Shown here: positions 27,191 to 36,427 of the stretch, in pieces
Numbering within the stretch: position 1 is the stretch's first letter
How the letters are laid out: each line of letters starts with the position of its first letter
NCBI GenBank assembly: GCA_023399055.1
Contig: JAEWQV010000016.1
Coordinates: forward strand, 62,001-126,000
Reading direction: 5' to 3'
From: Bacillota bacterium
GTDB lineage: Bacteria; Bacillota; Clostridia; Lachnospirales; Lachnospiraceae
DNA length: 64,000 nucleotides
Made by a program: the position numbers and the translations under genes
Notes under the pieces: model-generated
Told to the model about the DNA's origin: nothing
The model's input: the letters and a program-made list of their open reading frames with translations, nothing else
Databases searched by the model: none

Positions 27191-28120
27191 TTGAATGAGA
27201 TAGATAATAATTCAGATATAATGCAGACGGAGATTTCACCAAAGAAAATAATCAGCCATGCAGGACTTTCTCTATTTATTATGGCAACTGTAATCATTTT
27301 TTTTAATGAGATAAAAGAAGTTCTTGTACAGAGATTTGTGCCAGAGATAGCGAAAACAGATTGGTATATCTGGGTTTCAACTTTAGTCGGAATAGTTTTA
27401 ATCGGATTTCCTATATTTGTACACTTTATTAATCGTATACCAGATTCACCTAAAGGGGAAATTGTTAAGTTAAAGCCTAAAACATTCATTGCAATATTTT
27501 TTATATGTACAGCAGCAATGTATATATCGAATTACTTTAGTGTAATTATAACATTTATTATATCCATGTTAAAAGGTGAGCAATTAGCAAATCCTGTAAT
27601 GGAAGCAATTACTGGAAGCAACTTTTATTTTACATTGATTTATGTGGCTGGTATTGCTCCTATTGTGGAAGAGTTCATATTTCGAGGATTTTTACTATCT
27701 AAGCTCCGCAGATTTGGAGATATTCCGGCAATTGTTTTAACTGGTGTAGCCTTTGGATTGTTTCACTTTAATATTTCACAATTTTTCTATGCAACCGTAC
27801 TTGGATTTATCTTTGCTTATGTAACCATAAGAACGAATACCTTACGGTACTCTATTCTGCTTCATATGATGATTAATTTCATTGGTTCTGCGGTTGCTCC
27901 GTTGGTTTTAAAAGGTGAATTATTAGCAGCTGGATTAATGGCTATCTGGGTGTTAGGGGCGATTGTGGCGGGATCGGTTTTGTTTATTCTTAATATTCGT
28001 AAAATAAAATTGGATACAACAGAACCAATAATGAAAAGAAGCGATTATTTACTAAATACAGGAGTTTTGTTGTATATAGGTTTTTGCTTGGTAATGATTG
28101 CGTTTAGAACCATACTATAA
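27191..28120 (+). CDS. CPBP family intramembrane (CAAX-type) protease
   Basis: Polytopic membrane protein of 309 residues with about eight hydrophobic segments. It carries the Abi/CPBP motifs: EEFIFRG (paired Glu and Arg), FGLFHFN (His) and HMMINFIG (His/Asn), the zinc-metalloprotease-like active site of the Rce1/CAAX family. The TTG start at 27191 is chosen because AAAGGAGGAG lies just upstream, while the longer frame begins inside a terminator hairpin. In Firmicutes such proteins act in bacteriocin self-immunity, prenyl-protein processing or regulation; nothing adjacent shows which. Confidence 0.87.
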   Translation: MNEIDNNSDIMQTEISPKKIISHAGLSLFIMATVIIFFNEIKEVLVQRFVPEIAKTDWYIWVSTLVGIVLIGFPIFVHFINRIPDSPKGEIVKLKPKTFIAIFFICTAAMYISNYFSVIITFIISMLKGEQLANPVMEAITGSNFYFTLIYVAGIAPIVEEFIFRGFLLSKLRRFGDIPAIVLTGVAFGLFHFNISQFFYATVLGFIFAYVTIRTNTLRYSILLHMMINFIGSAVAPLVLKGELLAAGLMAIWVLGAIVAGSVLFILNIRKIKLDTTEPIMKRSDYLLNTGVLLYIGFCLVMIAFRTIL

Positions 28121-28276
28121 ATAGTTAAACCAGATATTATTAAATTCTGAATTTATTACATAGGGATAAAGTTATTATTAATAATTTGTGAAATTTAGTA
28201 AATATTAGAATAGCATTTTGTTTAAAGAACTATATTATTTGATATTTATAATTAATAGAGAAGAAGGAGATTGGAT

Positions 28277-29443
28277 ATGAATAACTTTACATTTTACAGC
28301 CCAACCTATTTTGTATTTGGTAAGGACACAGAAAGAGAAGCAGGACATTATGTGAAACGTTTTGGAGGTACCAAAGTACTGATTCATTATGGAAGTGGTT
28401 CTGTGGTACGATCAGGACTACTTGATAGAGTTAAGGCAGCTTTGGAGCAAGAAGGAATTGAATATGTTTTATTGGGCGGTGTATTACCTAATCCAAGAAG
28501 CGGACTTGTTTATGAAGGTATTGAATTATGTAAGAAAGAGAGTATTGATTTTGTATTAGCAGTTGGTGGTGGAAGTGCAATTGATTCAGCCAAAGCAATT
28601 GCAGCAGGTGCAGTATATGATGGAGACTTCTGGGATTTCTTTGAAGGAAAGCCTGCAGATAAAGCATTAAAGGTAGGAACCGTATTGACCATCGCAGCAG
28701 CAGGCAGCGAAGGTTCAGAAAACACAGTAATCACCAAAGAAGAAGGAATGCTAAAGAGAGGTGCTGGTGGCGAGGCATTAAGGCCGGTATTCTCCATCCT
28801 TAACCCCGAGTTAACACAAACTTTGCCTGCTTATCAAACAGCTGCAGGGGCAACAGATATTATGGCACATGTATTTGAACGTTATTTTACCCCAACAAAA
28901 GAAGTAGAGATTACAGATAGACTTTGTGAGGGTATTTTACAGACCATGATTAAAGAGGTTCCGAGAGCAATTGCTGATCCCAATAACTATGATGCCAGAG
29001 CAAATATTATGTGGGCAGGTATGGTGGCGCATAACGATATAGTGGGTGTAGGGCGTGATCAGGATTGGTCTAGTCACGGTATTGAACATGAATTGTCTGC
29101 ACTCTATGATGTAGCTCATGGAGCAGGGCTTGCAGTTATTTTCCCGGCTTGGATGACCTATGTTATGAAACAGGATGTGAGTCGATTTGCACAATTAGCT
29201 GTTCGGTTATGGGGAGTTCCAATGGATTTTACTAATCCAGAGGTTACTGCAAGAGAAGGTATTGAGAGATTAAAGAGATTCTTTACCTCTATCGGCATGC
29301 CAATTAATTTTAGAGAGCTTGGAGCAAAAGAAGAGGATATTCCAAAGATGGTTGAAAAACTTGGACTTGGGGAATATACCATGGGAAGCTTTTATAAGCT
29401 TAACGCTAAAGATGTGGAAGAGATTTATCGCTTAGCGTTGTAA
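28277..29443 (+). CDS. iron-containing alcohol dehydrogenase (butanol dehydrogenase-like)
   Basis: 388-residue group III alcohol dehydrogenase, likely reducing aldehydes (butyraldehyde, acetaldehyde or similar) with NAD(P)H in fermentation. It has the nucleotide-binding GGGSAIDSAKAIA, the metal ligands in ATDIMAHVFERYF (Asp and His) and the two histidines of SSHGIEHELSALYDVAHGAGLAVIFPAWM. The ATG at 28277 is preferred over the in-frame TTG two codons earlier, which sits too close to AAGGAG. It stands alone between AT-rich gaps. The 28121-28276 gap shows no other feature. Confidence 0.92.
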   Translation: MNNFTFYSPTYFVFGKDTEREAGHYVKRFGGTKVLIHYGSGSVVRSGLLDRVKAALEQEGIEYVLLGGVLPNPRSGLVYEGIELCKKESIDFVLAVGGGSAIDSAKAIAAGAVYDGDFWDFFEGKPADKALKVGTVLTIAAAGSEGSENTVITKEEGMLKRGAGGEALRPVFSILNPELTQTLPAYQTAAGATDIMAHVFERYFTPTKEVEITDRLCEGILQTMIKEVPRAIADPNNYDARANIMWAGMVAHNDIVGVGRDQDWSSHGIEHELSALYDVAHGAGLAVIFPAWMTYVMKQDVSRFAQLAVRLWGVPMDFTNPEVTAREGIERLKRFFTSIGMPINFRELGAKEEDIPKMVEKLGLGEYTMGSFYKLNAKDVEEIYRLAL

Positions 29444-29551
29444 GAAAATCGGGTTGAATAACTACAGATAAGTAATCATATATTAAGTTTATTGTTAAAA
29501 TTATGTAATAAAAAGTGATTTCGTGTGGATAGAGTAGGAGGATATAAGGAA

Positions 29552-30730
29552 TTGACGCAGCTGCTGGTAAGACTATTTATTAAAAACAATGAAGAGGTAC
29601 AGAAGACAGAAGTGCGGACTGCTTATGGAATTTTGTCCAGCATCGTTGGGATTCTATGCAATCTTGTATTGTTTGCTGTGAAAATGATTATCGGTATGAT
29701 TATTAACAGTATCTCTGTTATGGCTGATGCATTCAATAACCTTTCAGATGCAGCTTCCTCAATCATAAGTTTTATTGGTGTTAAGCTGGCAGAAAGACCA
29801 GCGGACAAAGAACATCCCTTTGGGCATGGAAGGTTTGAATATATTGCTGCCCTTGCGGTATCTTTTCTTATTCTTCAAGTGGGTATCACATTATTAAGTA
29901 GTTCCTTTAAAAAAATTCTAAATCCGGAGGAAATAGAATTTCAGCCAATCTTAATTGGAATCCTATTTCTTTCGGTAATTATCAAACTTTGGCTAGCAGC
30001 GTTTAATCGTAAACTTGGTAAAAAAATAAATTCCACCGTAATGTTAGCGACAGCGGCAGATTCTCGTAATGATGTGGTGGTAACATCAGCGACAATCCTA
30101 TCTGCTATTGTAGCAGGATTAACCAATTTAAAAATTGATGGCTATATGGGTCTATTAGTATCGTTATTCGTTATGTATGCAGGATTTAACATTGCTAAAC
30201 AAACATTAGAACCTTTACTTGGGCAAGCAGTGGCACGAGATGTCTACGAAAAGATAACAAAGATGGTGGAAAGCTATGAAGGAATTGTTGGGACTCATGA
30301 TCTTATTATTCATAACTATGGACCAACCCATCGTATGGCGACCATTCATGCGGAAGTACCCAATAATATTAATTTTGAGCAAGCACACGAAACTATTGAT
30401 CAAATAGAGAGAGATGTCTGTGAAAAGTTGGATATCTTCTTAGTAATTCACATGGACCCGATTGAAGTAAATGACACCATGGTACTGGATAAAAAGAAAA
30501 TGGTGTTGGAAATCATTCAGCGTTTGGAGGAGAAAGCTAGTATCCATGATTTTCGTTTGGTAAACGGGGAACGACATATTAACTTAATCTTTGATTTGGT
30601 AGTTCCGTATTCTTATACCAAAGAGCAGGAACAGAAGCTATTGGCTCAGATAGTAGAAGAAATAAGAAAAAATGATTCAAGACACCAATGTATTATCACG
30701 ATGGAGAATAGTTTTATTTCCGAAGAGTAA
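29552..30730 (+). CDS. cation diffusion facilitator family transporter
   Basis: Membrane exporter of divalent metals (Zn, Co, Mn or Fe), about 392 residues. Six TM segments lie in residues 20-220; the metal site motifs are ADAFNNLSDAASS (TM2) and AADSRNDVVVTSA (TM5), and HPFGHGRFEY is the conserved loop. Two C-terminal cytoplasmic ferredoxin-like regions follow (HAEVPNN, HINLIFDLVVP), longer than usual. A TTG start at 29552 after GGAGG/AAGGA is chosen; a GTG at 29525 extends it by nine residues. A good terminator follows. Confidence 0.9.
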   Translation: MTQLLVRLFIKNNEEVQKTEVRTAYGILSSIVGILCNLVLFAVKMIIGMIINSISVMADAFNNLSDAASSIISFIGVKLAERPADKEHPFGHGRFEYIAALAVSFLILQVGITLLSSSFKKILNPEEIEFQPILIGILFLSVIIKLWLAAFNRKLGKKINSTVMLATAADSRNDVVVTSATILSAIVAGLTNLKIDGYMGLLVSLFVMYAGFNIAKQTLEPLLGQAVARDVYEKITKMVESYEGIVGTHDLIIHNYGPTHRMATIHAEVPNNINFEQAHETIDQIERDVCEKLDIFLVIHMDPIEVNDTMVLDKKKMVLEIIQRLEEKASIHDFRLVNGERHINLIFDLVVPYSYTKEQEQKLLAQIVEEIRKNDSRHQCIITMENSFISEE

Positions 30731-30782
30731 ATAATATATAGAAGGGCCATATAGAAGAAAGAAAGTTCTGTTGGTTCTATTC

Positions 30783-30821
30783 ATAGGTCTTCTAGGATTA
30801 ATTCCTGGAAGGCCTATTTTT
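30783..30821 (+). terminator. rho-independent terminator after the CDF transporter
   Basis: ATAGGTCTTCTAGGA pairs with TTCCTGGAAGGCCTAT (several G-T pairs) around a TTAA loop, followed by TTTT. Confidence 0.75.
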
Positions 30822-30882
30822 ACGCAAAAAAAGGATGGAATACATACAGACTTACAATAATTCTTACCAATAAATTGGATAC

Positions 30883-30894
30883 GCAAACGATTGC
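30883..30894. promoter_or_regulatory. LacI-type operator-like palindrome upstream of the sulfate importer
   Basis: GCAAACGATTGC has palindromic arms and a central CG, the hallmark of LacI-family sites (AANCGNTT core). It lies 11 bases upstream of the -35 element. The LacI gene at 35052-36080 is a candidate binder; a CcpA-type site is an alternative. Confidence 0.4.
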
Positions 30895-30905
30895 TTAAAT
30901 ACTTG

Positions 30906-30934
30906 TTGCAAATTGGAGTTTTTTACCTTACAAT
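30906..30934 (+). promoter_or_regulatory. promoter of the sulfate importer operon
   Basis: TTGCAA, 17 bases, TACAAT. It predicts a leader of about 200 bases before the binding-protein start at 31143, containing a GTGATAGA/TCTATCAC closing stem (31002-31053) and a possible small leader frame. Confidence 0.6.
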
Positions 30935-31011
30935 ATGAAACATACTTTACATACAAACATAATATGTTATAAAAATGGGTTAAAGGAAGAATGGGGGAGG
31001 GGTGATAGAAT

Positions 31012-31077
31012 TTGCACAAATCTTATATAAAGAAGTACATATTAATCTATCACATTAAAAATGGGATACGATGTTAA
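31012..31077 (+). CDS. possible leader peptide of the sulfate importer operon (21 codons, ends in Cys)
   Basis: A TTG codon nine bases after a strong GGGAGGGG ribosome site opens a short frame, HKSYIKKYILIYHIKN and a few more residues, whose last sense codon is TGT (Cys) before TAA. It lies wholly in the leader of a sulfur-uptake operon and overlaps the inverted repeat at 31002-31053. A role in attenuation by cysteine supply is conceivable but a single Cys codon is weak evidence; it may be chance. Confidence 0.3.
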   Translation: MHKSYIKKYILIYHIKNGIRC

Positions 31078-31142
31078 GGTGGTTTCCGATTCACGTTTAT
31101 TCTGAAAATGAAATTAAATAATATTTTAAGGCGGGAAACTAT

Positions 31143-32246
31143 ATGAAGGGGAAGAGAATTATCACTTTAACATTAATACTAGCGATGCTTACAGGAGTAT
31201 TAACTGCATGTAAAAATGAAACTACTACAAATGCAACAGGGGCAAGCAAGCCTACAAAAGGAACTTCAAATGAAACGGCTACATCCGGTGATGAAGTTAC
31301 CGAGACAAAGAAGCCGGTTGAAATTACGAACGTGTCCTATGATCCTACCCGAGAGCTATATGAAGCTTATAATGTGGAATTTCAAAAGTATTGGAAAGAC
31401 AAAACGGGGCAGGAAGTAACAATCATTCAATCCCACGGGGGCTCCGGTTCTCAGGGACGTTCAGTAATCGAAGGAAATGACGCGGATGTGGTAACACTAG
31501 CGTTGGCTTATGATATTTCAGCCATTGAAAAGGCCGGTTTAATTGAAAAAGGCTGGGAGAGTGAATTAGCCGGAAATAGTTCACCTTATACATCAACCAT
31601 TGTATTTTTGGTTCGAAAGGGTAATCCGAAAAATATTCTGGACTGGAATGATTTGGTAAGAGAGGACGTCGGAGTGATAACGCCAAACCCCAAGACCTCA
31701 GGTGGAGCAAGATGGAACTATCTCGCAGCATGGGCTTATGCTGATCGGTTATACAATCAGGATGAGACTCAGATTAAAGAATTTATTAAGCAGTTATACC
31801 AAAATGTATTAGTACTTGACTCAGGTGCCAGAGGAGCAACAATCACCTTTGTTGAGAACGGTCAGGGAGATGTTCTTCTCGCCTGGGAGAATGAAGCATA
31901 TCTTTCCCTGAAGGAGCATCCCGATGAATATGAAATTGTTACTCCAAGTCTAAGCATTCTTGCAGAGCCACCAGTAGCCATTGTTGATGAAGTCGTAGAC
32001 GAACGCGAAACCAGAGAGGTGGCAACAGCATATTTGGAATACTTATATTCCGACATAGGTCAGAGAATTGCAGGGGAGAATTACTATCGTCCCAGCAATG
32101 CCGAGATTGCAAAGGAGTTCGCTGATACCTTTAACTTGGATCTTGAGTTGGTAACTATTAAGGATGAATTGTTTGGAGGCTGGGAAAAAGCTCAGGAAAC
32201 ACATTTTAATGACGGCGGAGTATTTGATGAGATTTATGTACAGTAA
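31143..32246 (+). CDS. sulfate/thiosulfate ABC transporter, binding lipoprotein
   Basis: 367-residue Sbp/CysP-type binding protein. The signal peptide ends in a lipobox (GVLTAC, Cys23), then a Thr/Lys/Glu linker, then the sulfate-binding fold: NVSYDPTRELYEAYN, IIQSHGGSGSQGRSVIEGNDADVVTLALAYD, NPKTSGGARWNYLAAWAY and GATITFVENGQGDVLLAWENEA. These are close to the SbpA signature motifs that bind the oxyanion by main-chain amides. First gene of the sulfate import operon. Confidence 0.94.
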   Translation: MKGKRIITLTLILAMLTGVLTACKNETTTNATGASKPTKGTSNETATSGDEVTETKKPVEITNVSYDPTRELYEAYNVEFQKYWKDKTGQEVTIIQSHGGSGSQGRSVIEGNDADVVTLALAYDISAIEKAGLIEKGWESELAGNSSPYTSTIVFLVRKGNPKNILDWNDLVREDVGVITPNPKTSGGARWNYLAAWAYADRLYNQDETQIKEFIKQLYQNVLVLDSGARGATITFVENGQGDVLLAWENEAYLSLKEHPDEYEIVTPSLSILAEPPVAIVDEVVDERETREVATAYLEYLYSDIGQRIAGENYYRPSNAEIAKEFADTFNLDLELVTIKDELFGGWEKAQETHFNDGGVFDEIYVQ

Positions 32247-32268
32247 AAAATCGGAGGCATTGACCGTA

Positions 32269-33099
32269 ATGAGAAAAGTAAGAAGAAAACAGGTGGTACC
32301 GGGATTTGGATTGTCTTTGGGAATTACGATTACCATATTGAGTATGATTGTATTAATCCCAATAGTATCGCTTGCCCTCAATGCCTCTTCCATAGGATTG
32401 GAAAAGTTTATCAAGATTGTAACGAATCAAAGAGTAATCGCAGGTTATATGGTAAGCTTCAGTTCCTCCTTCATCGCAGCTATCATTAATGCTGTTTTTG
32501 GAGTTATCATAGCCTGGGTATTGGTAAGATATCAGTTTCCAGGTAAAAGGATTGTGGATGGACTCATTGAACTGCCCTTCGCTCTTCCCACTGCGGTTGC
32601 AGGTATTGCTTTGACAGCTTTGTATGCAGATAATGGTATGCTGGGGAGTATGGTTGGCATTTGGGGGATAAAAGTCTCTTATACTAAAATTGGTATTATC
32701 ATTGCTATGATATTTATAGGGATTCCTTTTGTCGTAAGAACCATACAGCCAGTACTGGAGGATTTGGATCCACAGTACGAAGAGGCTGCCGGTATGCTTG
32801 GAGCCAGTAGTGCTAAGATTTTTTTTCGTGTGATTTTCCCGGAGATACGTCCTGCACTGTTGACGGGTTTTGGCCTGGCTTTTGCCAGAGCGGTAGGAGA
32901 ATATGGCAGTGTGGTATTTATCGCAGGGAATACACCCTTTAAGACAGAGATTGCACCACTCCTTATTATGACGAAGCTGGAACAATATGACTATGAAGGT
33001 GCGAATGCCATTGCTCTGGTCATGCTGATCGTATCCTTTCTCATCCTTTTTATTATTAATTCCATACAGGTCTATACCAATAAGTTTACAAAGGATTAG
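32269..33099 (+). CDS. cysT: sulfate ABC transporter permease CysT
   Basis: 276-residue permease with about six TM segments and the EAA loop EEAAGMLGASSAKIFFRVIFPEI. The ATG at 32269 follows CGGAGG by eleven bases and gives the usual CysT N-terminus; the open frame extends upstream into the binding-protein gene. It lies 22 bases after that gene and forms the membrane channel with CysW. Confidence 0.93.
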   Translation: MRKVRRKQVVPGFGLSLGITITILSMIVLIPIVSLALNASSIGLEKFIKIVTNQRVIAGYMVSFSSSFIAAIINAVFGVIIAWVLVRYQFPGKRIVDGLIELPFALPTAVAGIALTALYADNGMLGSMVGIWGIKVSYTKIGIIIAMIFIGIPFVVRTIQPVLEDLDPQYEEAAGMLGASSAKIFFRVIFPEIRPALLTGFGLAFARAVGEYGSVVFIAGNTPFKTEIAPLLIMTKLEQYDYEGANAIALVMLIVSFLILFIINSIQVYTNKFTKD

Positions 33100-33109
33100 G
33101 GGAGGGCGA

Positions 33110-33940
33110 ATGAGATATAAACAAAATAGTACCTTAAAACCGATTCCAGTAGTTTTAATTTTAATCAGTGTATTATTTCTATTTATTATGCTGGTTATGC
33201 CTCTGGTGGTTGTTATTAAAGAGGCATTAGCAAAGGGTTACATAGCATATAAAGAAGCAGTTTTGGACCAATATACCCTAAAAGCGTTTTATTTGACCTT
33301 GGAAGCAACCTTGGCAGCCGTTCTTCTTAATACGATATTTGGGATATTTGCTGCATGGACGATCACAAAATATCATTTTAAAAGAAAGAAGCTGCTGACC
33401 ACACTAATTGATATCCCGTTTGCAATATCTCCTGTAATTGCGGGCTTAATCTTTATCTTGACCTTTGGACGAATTGGCTGGGCTAACAAAATATTAGAGG
33501 CATTGGATATTAAAATAGTTTTTGCGGTACCAGGTATCATTCTGGGAACTGTATTTGTAACCCTTCCTTTCATTGCCAGAGAAATCATTCCTGTATTGAA
33601 TGCTCAGGGAAGTGATCAGGAAGAGGCTGCGGCGCTAATGGGTGCCGGAGGTTTTCGCATCTTTTGGAAGGTGACCTTTCCTCAGATTAAATGGGCTTTG
33701 CTCTATGGTATCGTACTGTGTGCTGCCAGAGCCATGGGTGAATTCGGTGCGGTATCCGTTCTGTCAGGACACTTAAGAGGTAAGACCAATACCTTACCAT
33801 TGCATGTGGAGATCTTATATAGCGAGTTTAAATTTAATGCTGCATTTGCGGTATCCTCGATTCTGGTAATTCTTGCGATAATCATCCTGATTGTCCGCAA
33901 TATCTTAGAGTACCAAGTGAAGAAGGCTGGTGATAAATAA
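33110..33940 (+). CDS. cysW: sulfate ABC transporter permease CysW
   Basis: 276-residue second permease, about six TM segments, EAA loop EEAAALMGAGGFRIFWKVTFPQI and the CysW hallmark ARAMGEFGAVSVLSGHLRGKTNTLPL. RBS GGGGAGGG. Its stop overlaps the start of cysA (TAATG). Confidence 0.93.
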   Translation: MRYKQNSTLKPIPVVLILISVLFLFIMLVMPLVVVIKEALAKGYIAYKEAVLDQYTLKAFYLTLEATLAAVLLNTIFGIFAAWTITKYHFKRKKLLTTLIDIPFAISPVIAGLIFILTFGRIGWANKILEALDIKIVFAVPGIILGTVFVTLPFIAREIIPVLNAQGSDQEEAAALMGAGGFRIFWKVTFPQIKWALLYGIVLCAARAMGEFGAVSVLSGHLRGKTNTLPLHVEILYSEFKFNAAFAVSSILVILAIIILIVRNILEYQVKKAGDK

Positions 33941-35001
33941 TGTATGTAGAATTAAGAAATCTTCACAAAACCTTTGGAAAATTTAAAGCCTCGGATGATG
34001 TGAGTCTGGGAATAGAAAAAGGGAAACTGATTGCTTTGTTAGGACCCAGCGGCAGCGGTAAAACAACGATTCTGCGCATGCTGGCAGGTTTGGAGCAGCC
34101 GGATTCCGGTGATATTTATATTGATGGGGTTCGAGTGAATGAACTGCCCGGAAGTAAGAGAGGAATTGGTTTTGTATTTCAAAATTATGCGCTGTTTCGC
34201 TATATGAATGTTTACGATAATATTGCCTTTGGACTAGAGGTGCAAAAGAAGGGTAAGAAAGAAATAAAAGAAAGAGTTCAGGAACTGCTGAAATTAATCG
34301 GTCTGGAGGGGATGGACCATAGGTATCCGCACCAGCTATCCGGTGGACAGAAGCAAAGAGTTGCCTTTGCCAGAGCGCTTGCACCGAATCCACAGTTATT
34401 ATTACTGGATGAACCCTTTGCTGCTATCGATGCCAAGGTCAGGCAGGAGCTAAGAAGCTGGCTTAGGGAGATGATACATCAGGTAGGAATTACCAGCATC
34501 TTTGTAACCCATGATCAGGACGAAGCCATTGAGGTGGCAGATGAGATAATCATTACAAATCATGGAAAAGTTGAACAAATCGGTACACCGGTTGCAATCT
34601 ACCAGAAGCCTTCCACTCTTTTTGTTGCCCAATTCGTGGGTCAGTCAACCTTGCTTACGGATTTTAGCTGGCTAAAAGGGTTTGAAAATCGGGAACAGGA
34701 TGCCAAAGCCGTAATTCGACCAGAGTTCATTCGTATCAGTAAGAAGGAGGAGCGGCAGCAGTATCTAAGCTCGGCAGAAGAAGGTGTAGTTGAAGAGGTT
34801 GCGTTCCGTGGCAGTTATCTGGAAGTTAAGGTTAAAATCAATGATTTAGTTTTGACCTCAACCCGTACTCTTGAGGAGGAGGCGGTAAAGGTCGGCGAGA
34901 TTGTGAATATATTAATCTACCGCTTATTTATCTATGGAAATGATAAAACTTATGTACAGGAAAATTCATCAATTATTGATAAGAATCCGGTTTACTTATA
35001 A
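33940..35001 (+). CDS. cysA: sulfate ABC transporter ATP-binding protein CysA
   Basis: 353-residue ATPase energising sulfate import. Walker A GPSGSGKTT, Q-loop VFQNYALF, signature LSGGQKQRVAFARAL, Walker B LLLLDEPFAAID and the H-loop VTHDQDEA are all intact. The C-terminal ~110 residues form a TOBE-like regulatory domain. It is translationally coupled to cysW and ends 51 bases before the convergent LacI gene. Confidence 0.94.
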   Translation: MYVELRNLHKTFGKFKASDDVSLGIEKGKLIALLGPSGSGKTTILRMLAGLEQPDSGDIYIDGVRVNELPGSKRGIGFVFQNYALFRYMNVYDNIAFGLEVQKKGKKEIKERVQELLKLIGLEGMDHRYPHQLSGGQKQRVAFARALAPNPQLLLLDEPFAAIDAKVRQELRSWLREMIHQVGITSIFVTHDQDEAIEVADEIIITNHGKVEQIGTPVAIYQKPSTLFVAQFVGQSTLLTDFSWLKGFENREQDAKAVIRPEFIRISKKEERQQYLSSAEEGVVEEVAFRGSYLEVKVKINDLVLTSTRTLEEEAVKVGEIVNILIYRLFIYGNDKTYVQENSSIIDKNPVYL

Positions 35002-35051
35002 TAGGTATAGATTATTGGTTACACAATGAAGTATGCGGTGTGCTTTTGTAT

Positions 35052-36080
35052 TTATCGGGAGGGTACACCGGCTACGCTCTCCCGAATCATTAGTTTGTTT
35101 GGCAGATAGATTTTCATAGGAAGATTGTGCCTTTTATTAATTCTATCTACTAAGGTATGTACTGCCACATTACCAAGTTCCACGATGGGCATTCCTACGG
35201 TAGTCAGCATAGGAGATACAAAAGCGGATAGTTCGATATTATCCATGCTGATAACAGAAAGCTGCTGTGGAATTTTAATTCCTGCCTCACCGAATCTGCG
35301 TATGGCAGCGATGGCTGCGATATCAGTTGCACAGAATATAGCGGTTGGCATAGGTTTTGCCTTTTTTATTAACTGGTCAGCTCCGTTATAGCCTCCTGCA
35401 CCATTCTGCGGGCATTGGCTGATCAGACTTGTATCGCATTGCAACCCATTTTTTTCAATCGTATCTATATATGACTGATAGCGAATTTCGTTGCATGTTT
35501 CTCCGATATATCCGATTCGTTTATGACCGCAGGAAATCAGATATTCCATTGCGATGCGGGTTGCTTCATAGCCGTCGCAGATAATTTGATCCCAATCACA
35601 GCTAAGGACATTACGACCCACATATACAATGTTTTTATAATGCGTCTCAAGAAAGTTCATGGTTTCAGAGGTAAAGCGTCCCAGTACGATGGCTCCGTCT
35701 GTCTTGATAGCTTCTACACGGTTTAACAAATCGCTATTGTCAATGTCGAAGATGGAGTAAGACAGCGGTACAGAATAACCCAGATTCAAAGCCTGCTGTT
35801 CAATAGCGCGAGCTACTTGTGCAAAAAATGGGTTATCCTCCAGATGCTTTGCCCGGCCGAGAATGCAGGTTAACGTGAAGGATTGCTTTGCTACAAAACG
35901 GTGATTTATCTGTTTCAACTCCCGGGCTGTTTGATTTGGCACATACCCGGTATCTCTGATAATAGCCCATACTCTGTCACGCACCTCTTTGCGGGCGAAG
36001 CTGTCATCCGGTGAATTAATAATGCGAGAAACGGTGGAAATGGATACTTCCGCTTGCAGGGCGATTTCCTTTAGCGTCAT
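35052..36080 (-). CDS. LacI-family transcriptional regulator in the sulfate locus
   Basis: 342-residue LacI/GalR regulator transcribed against the cys genes. Helix-turn-helix at residues 2-25 (TLKEIALQAEVSISTVSRI), hinge near 50-60, then the effector-binding domain (AIVLGRFTSETMNFLE, IICDGYEATRIAMEYLISCGHKRIGYIGE, VISMDNIELSAFVSPMLTTVGMP). The RBS is GAAAGGAG. It is only distantly related to the two LacI proteins at 3915 and 5131. LacI regulators normally sense sugars; its place between sulfate uptake and sulfate reduction genes suggests either control of these genes (operator-like sites at 30883 and 36326) or an unrelated insertion. Confidence 0.9.
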   Translation of the reverse strand: MTLKEIALQAEVSISTVSRIINSPDDSFARKEVRDRVWAIIRDTGYVPNQTARELKQINHRFVAKQSFTLTCILGRAKHLEDNPFFAQVARAIEQQALNLGYSVPLSYSIFDIDNSDLLNRVEAIKTDGAIVLGRFTSETMNFLETHYKNIVYVGRNVLSCDWDQIICDGYEATRIAMEYLISCGHKRIGYIGETCNEIRYQSYIDTIEKNGLQCDTSLISQCPQNGAGGYNGADQLIKKAKPMPTAIFCATDIAAIAAIRRFGEAGIKIPQQLSVISMDNIELSAFVSPMLTTVGMPIVELGNVAVHTLVDRINKRHNLPMKIYLPNKLMIRESVAGVPSR

Positions 36081-36325
36081 TTTGTCAGTCTCCTTTCAAT
36101 ATATAACATAATATATGAATAAATATTAAGTGAAAGTTCAATTGCTTTGTAGTTACAGAGCATCTTACATATAGAATACATCCATTTTGGCGCTGCCACA
36201 CTCGAAACCATTACGTGATTCTCGAGGTTCTGAATATTTATAATAATACTTTCTTTTCTTTCGGCTTGCAAGATAAAATATTAGAACGTTTGCGCGAAAT
36301 TAAGCATATTTTTCTTGGCTTTTGG

Positions 36326-36340
36326 TGTAAAGCGCTTACA
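36326..36340. promoter_or_regulatory. LacI-type operator-like site in the divergent region before the APS reductase genes
   Basis: TGTAAAGCGCTTACA contains the perfect core AAGCGCTT with central CG. A TATAAT lies at 36374-36379, so the site is near the -35 to -50 zone of the APS reductase promoter and also upstream of the divergent LacI gene. The rest of the 36081-36427 gap is AT-rich with no gene seen. Confidence 0.5.
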
Positions 36341-36427
36341 TGAATAACAGTAAAATAGGATTTTGTCCAAGTGTATAATTATCAATAGAATGTGCATATA
36401 GATACTTTTAAATGATTGGAGACATGT

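Noticed and set aside
30883..30894. Firm CcpA cre site before the sulfate importer
   Set aside because: Several positions of the cre consensus are not met; kept as a LacI-family-like palindrome with low confidence.
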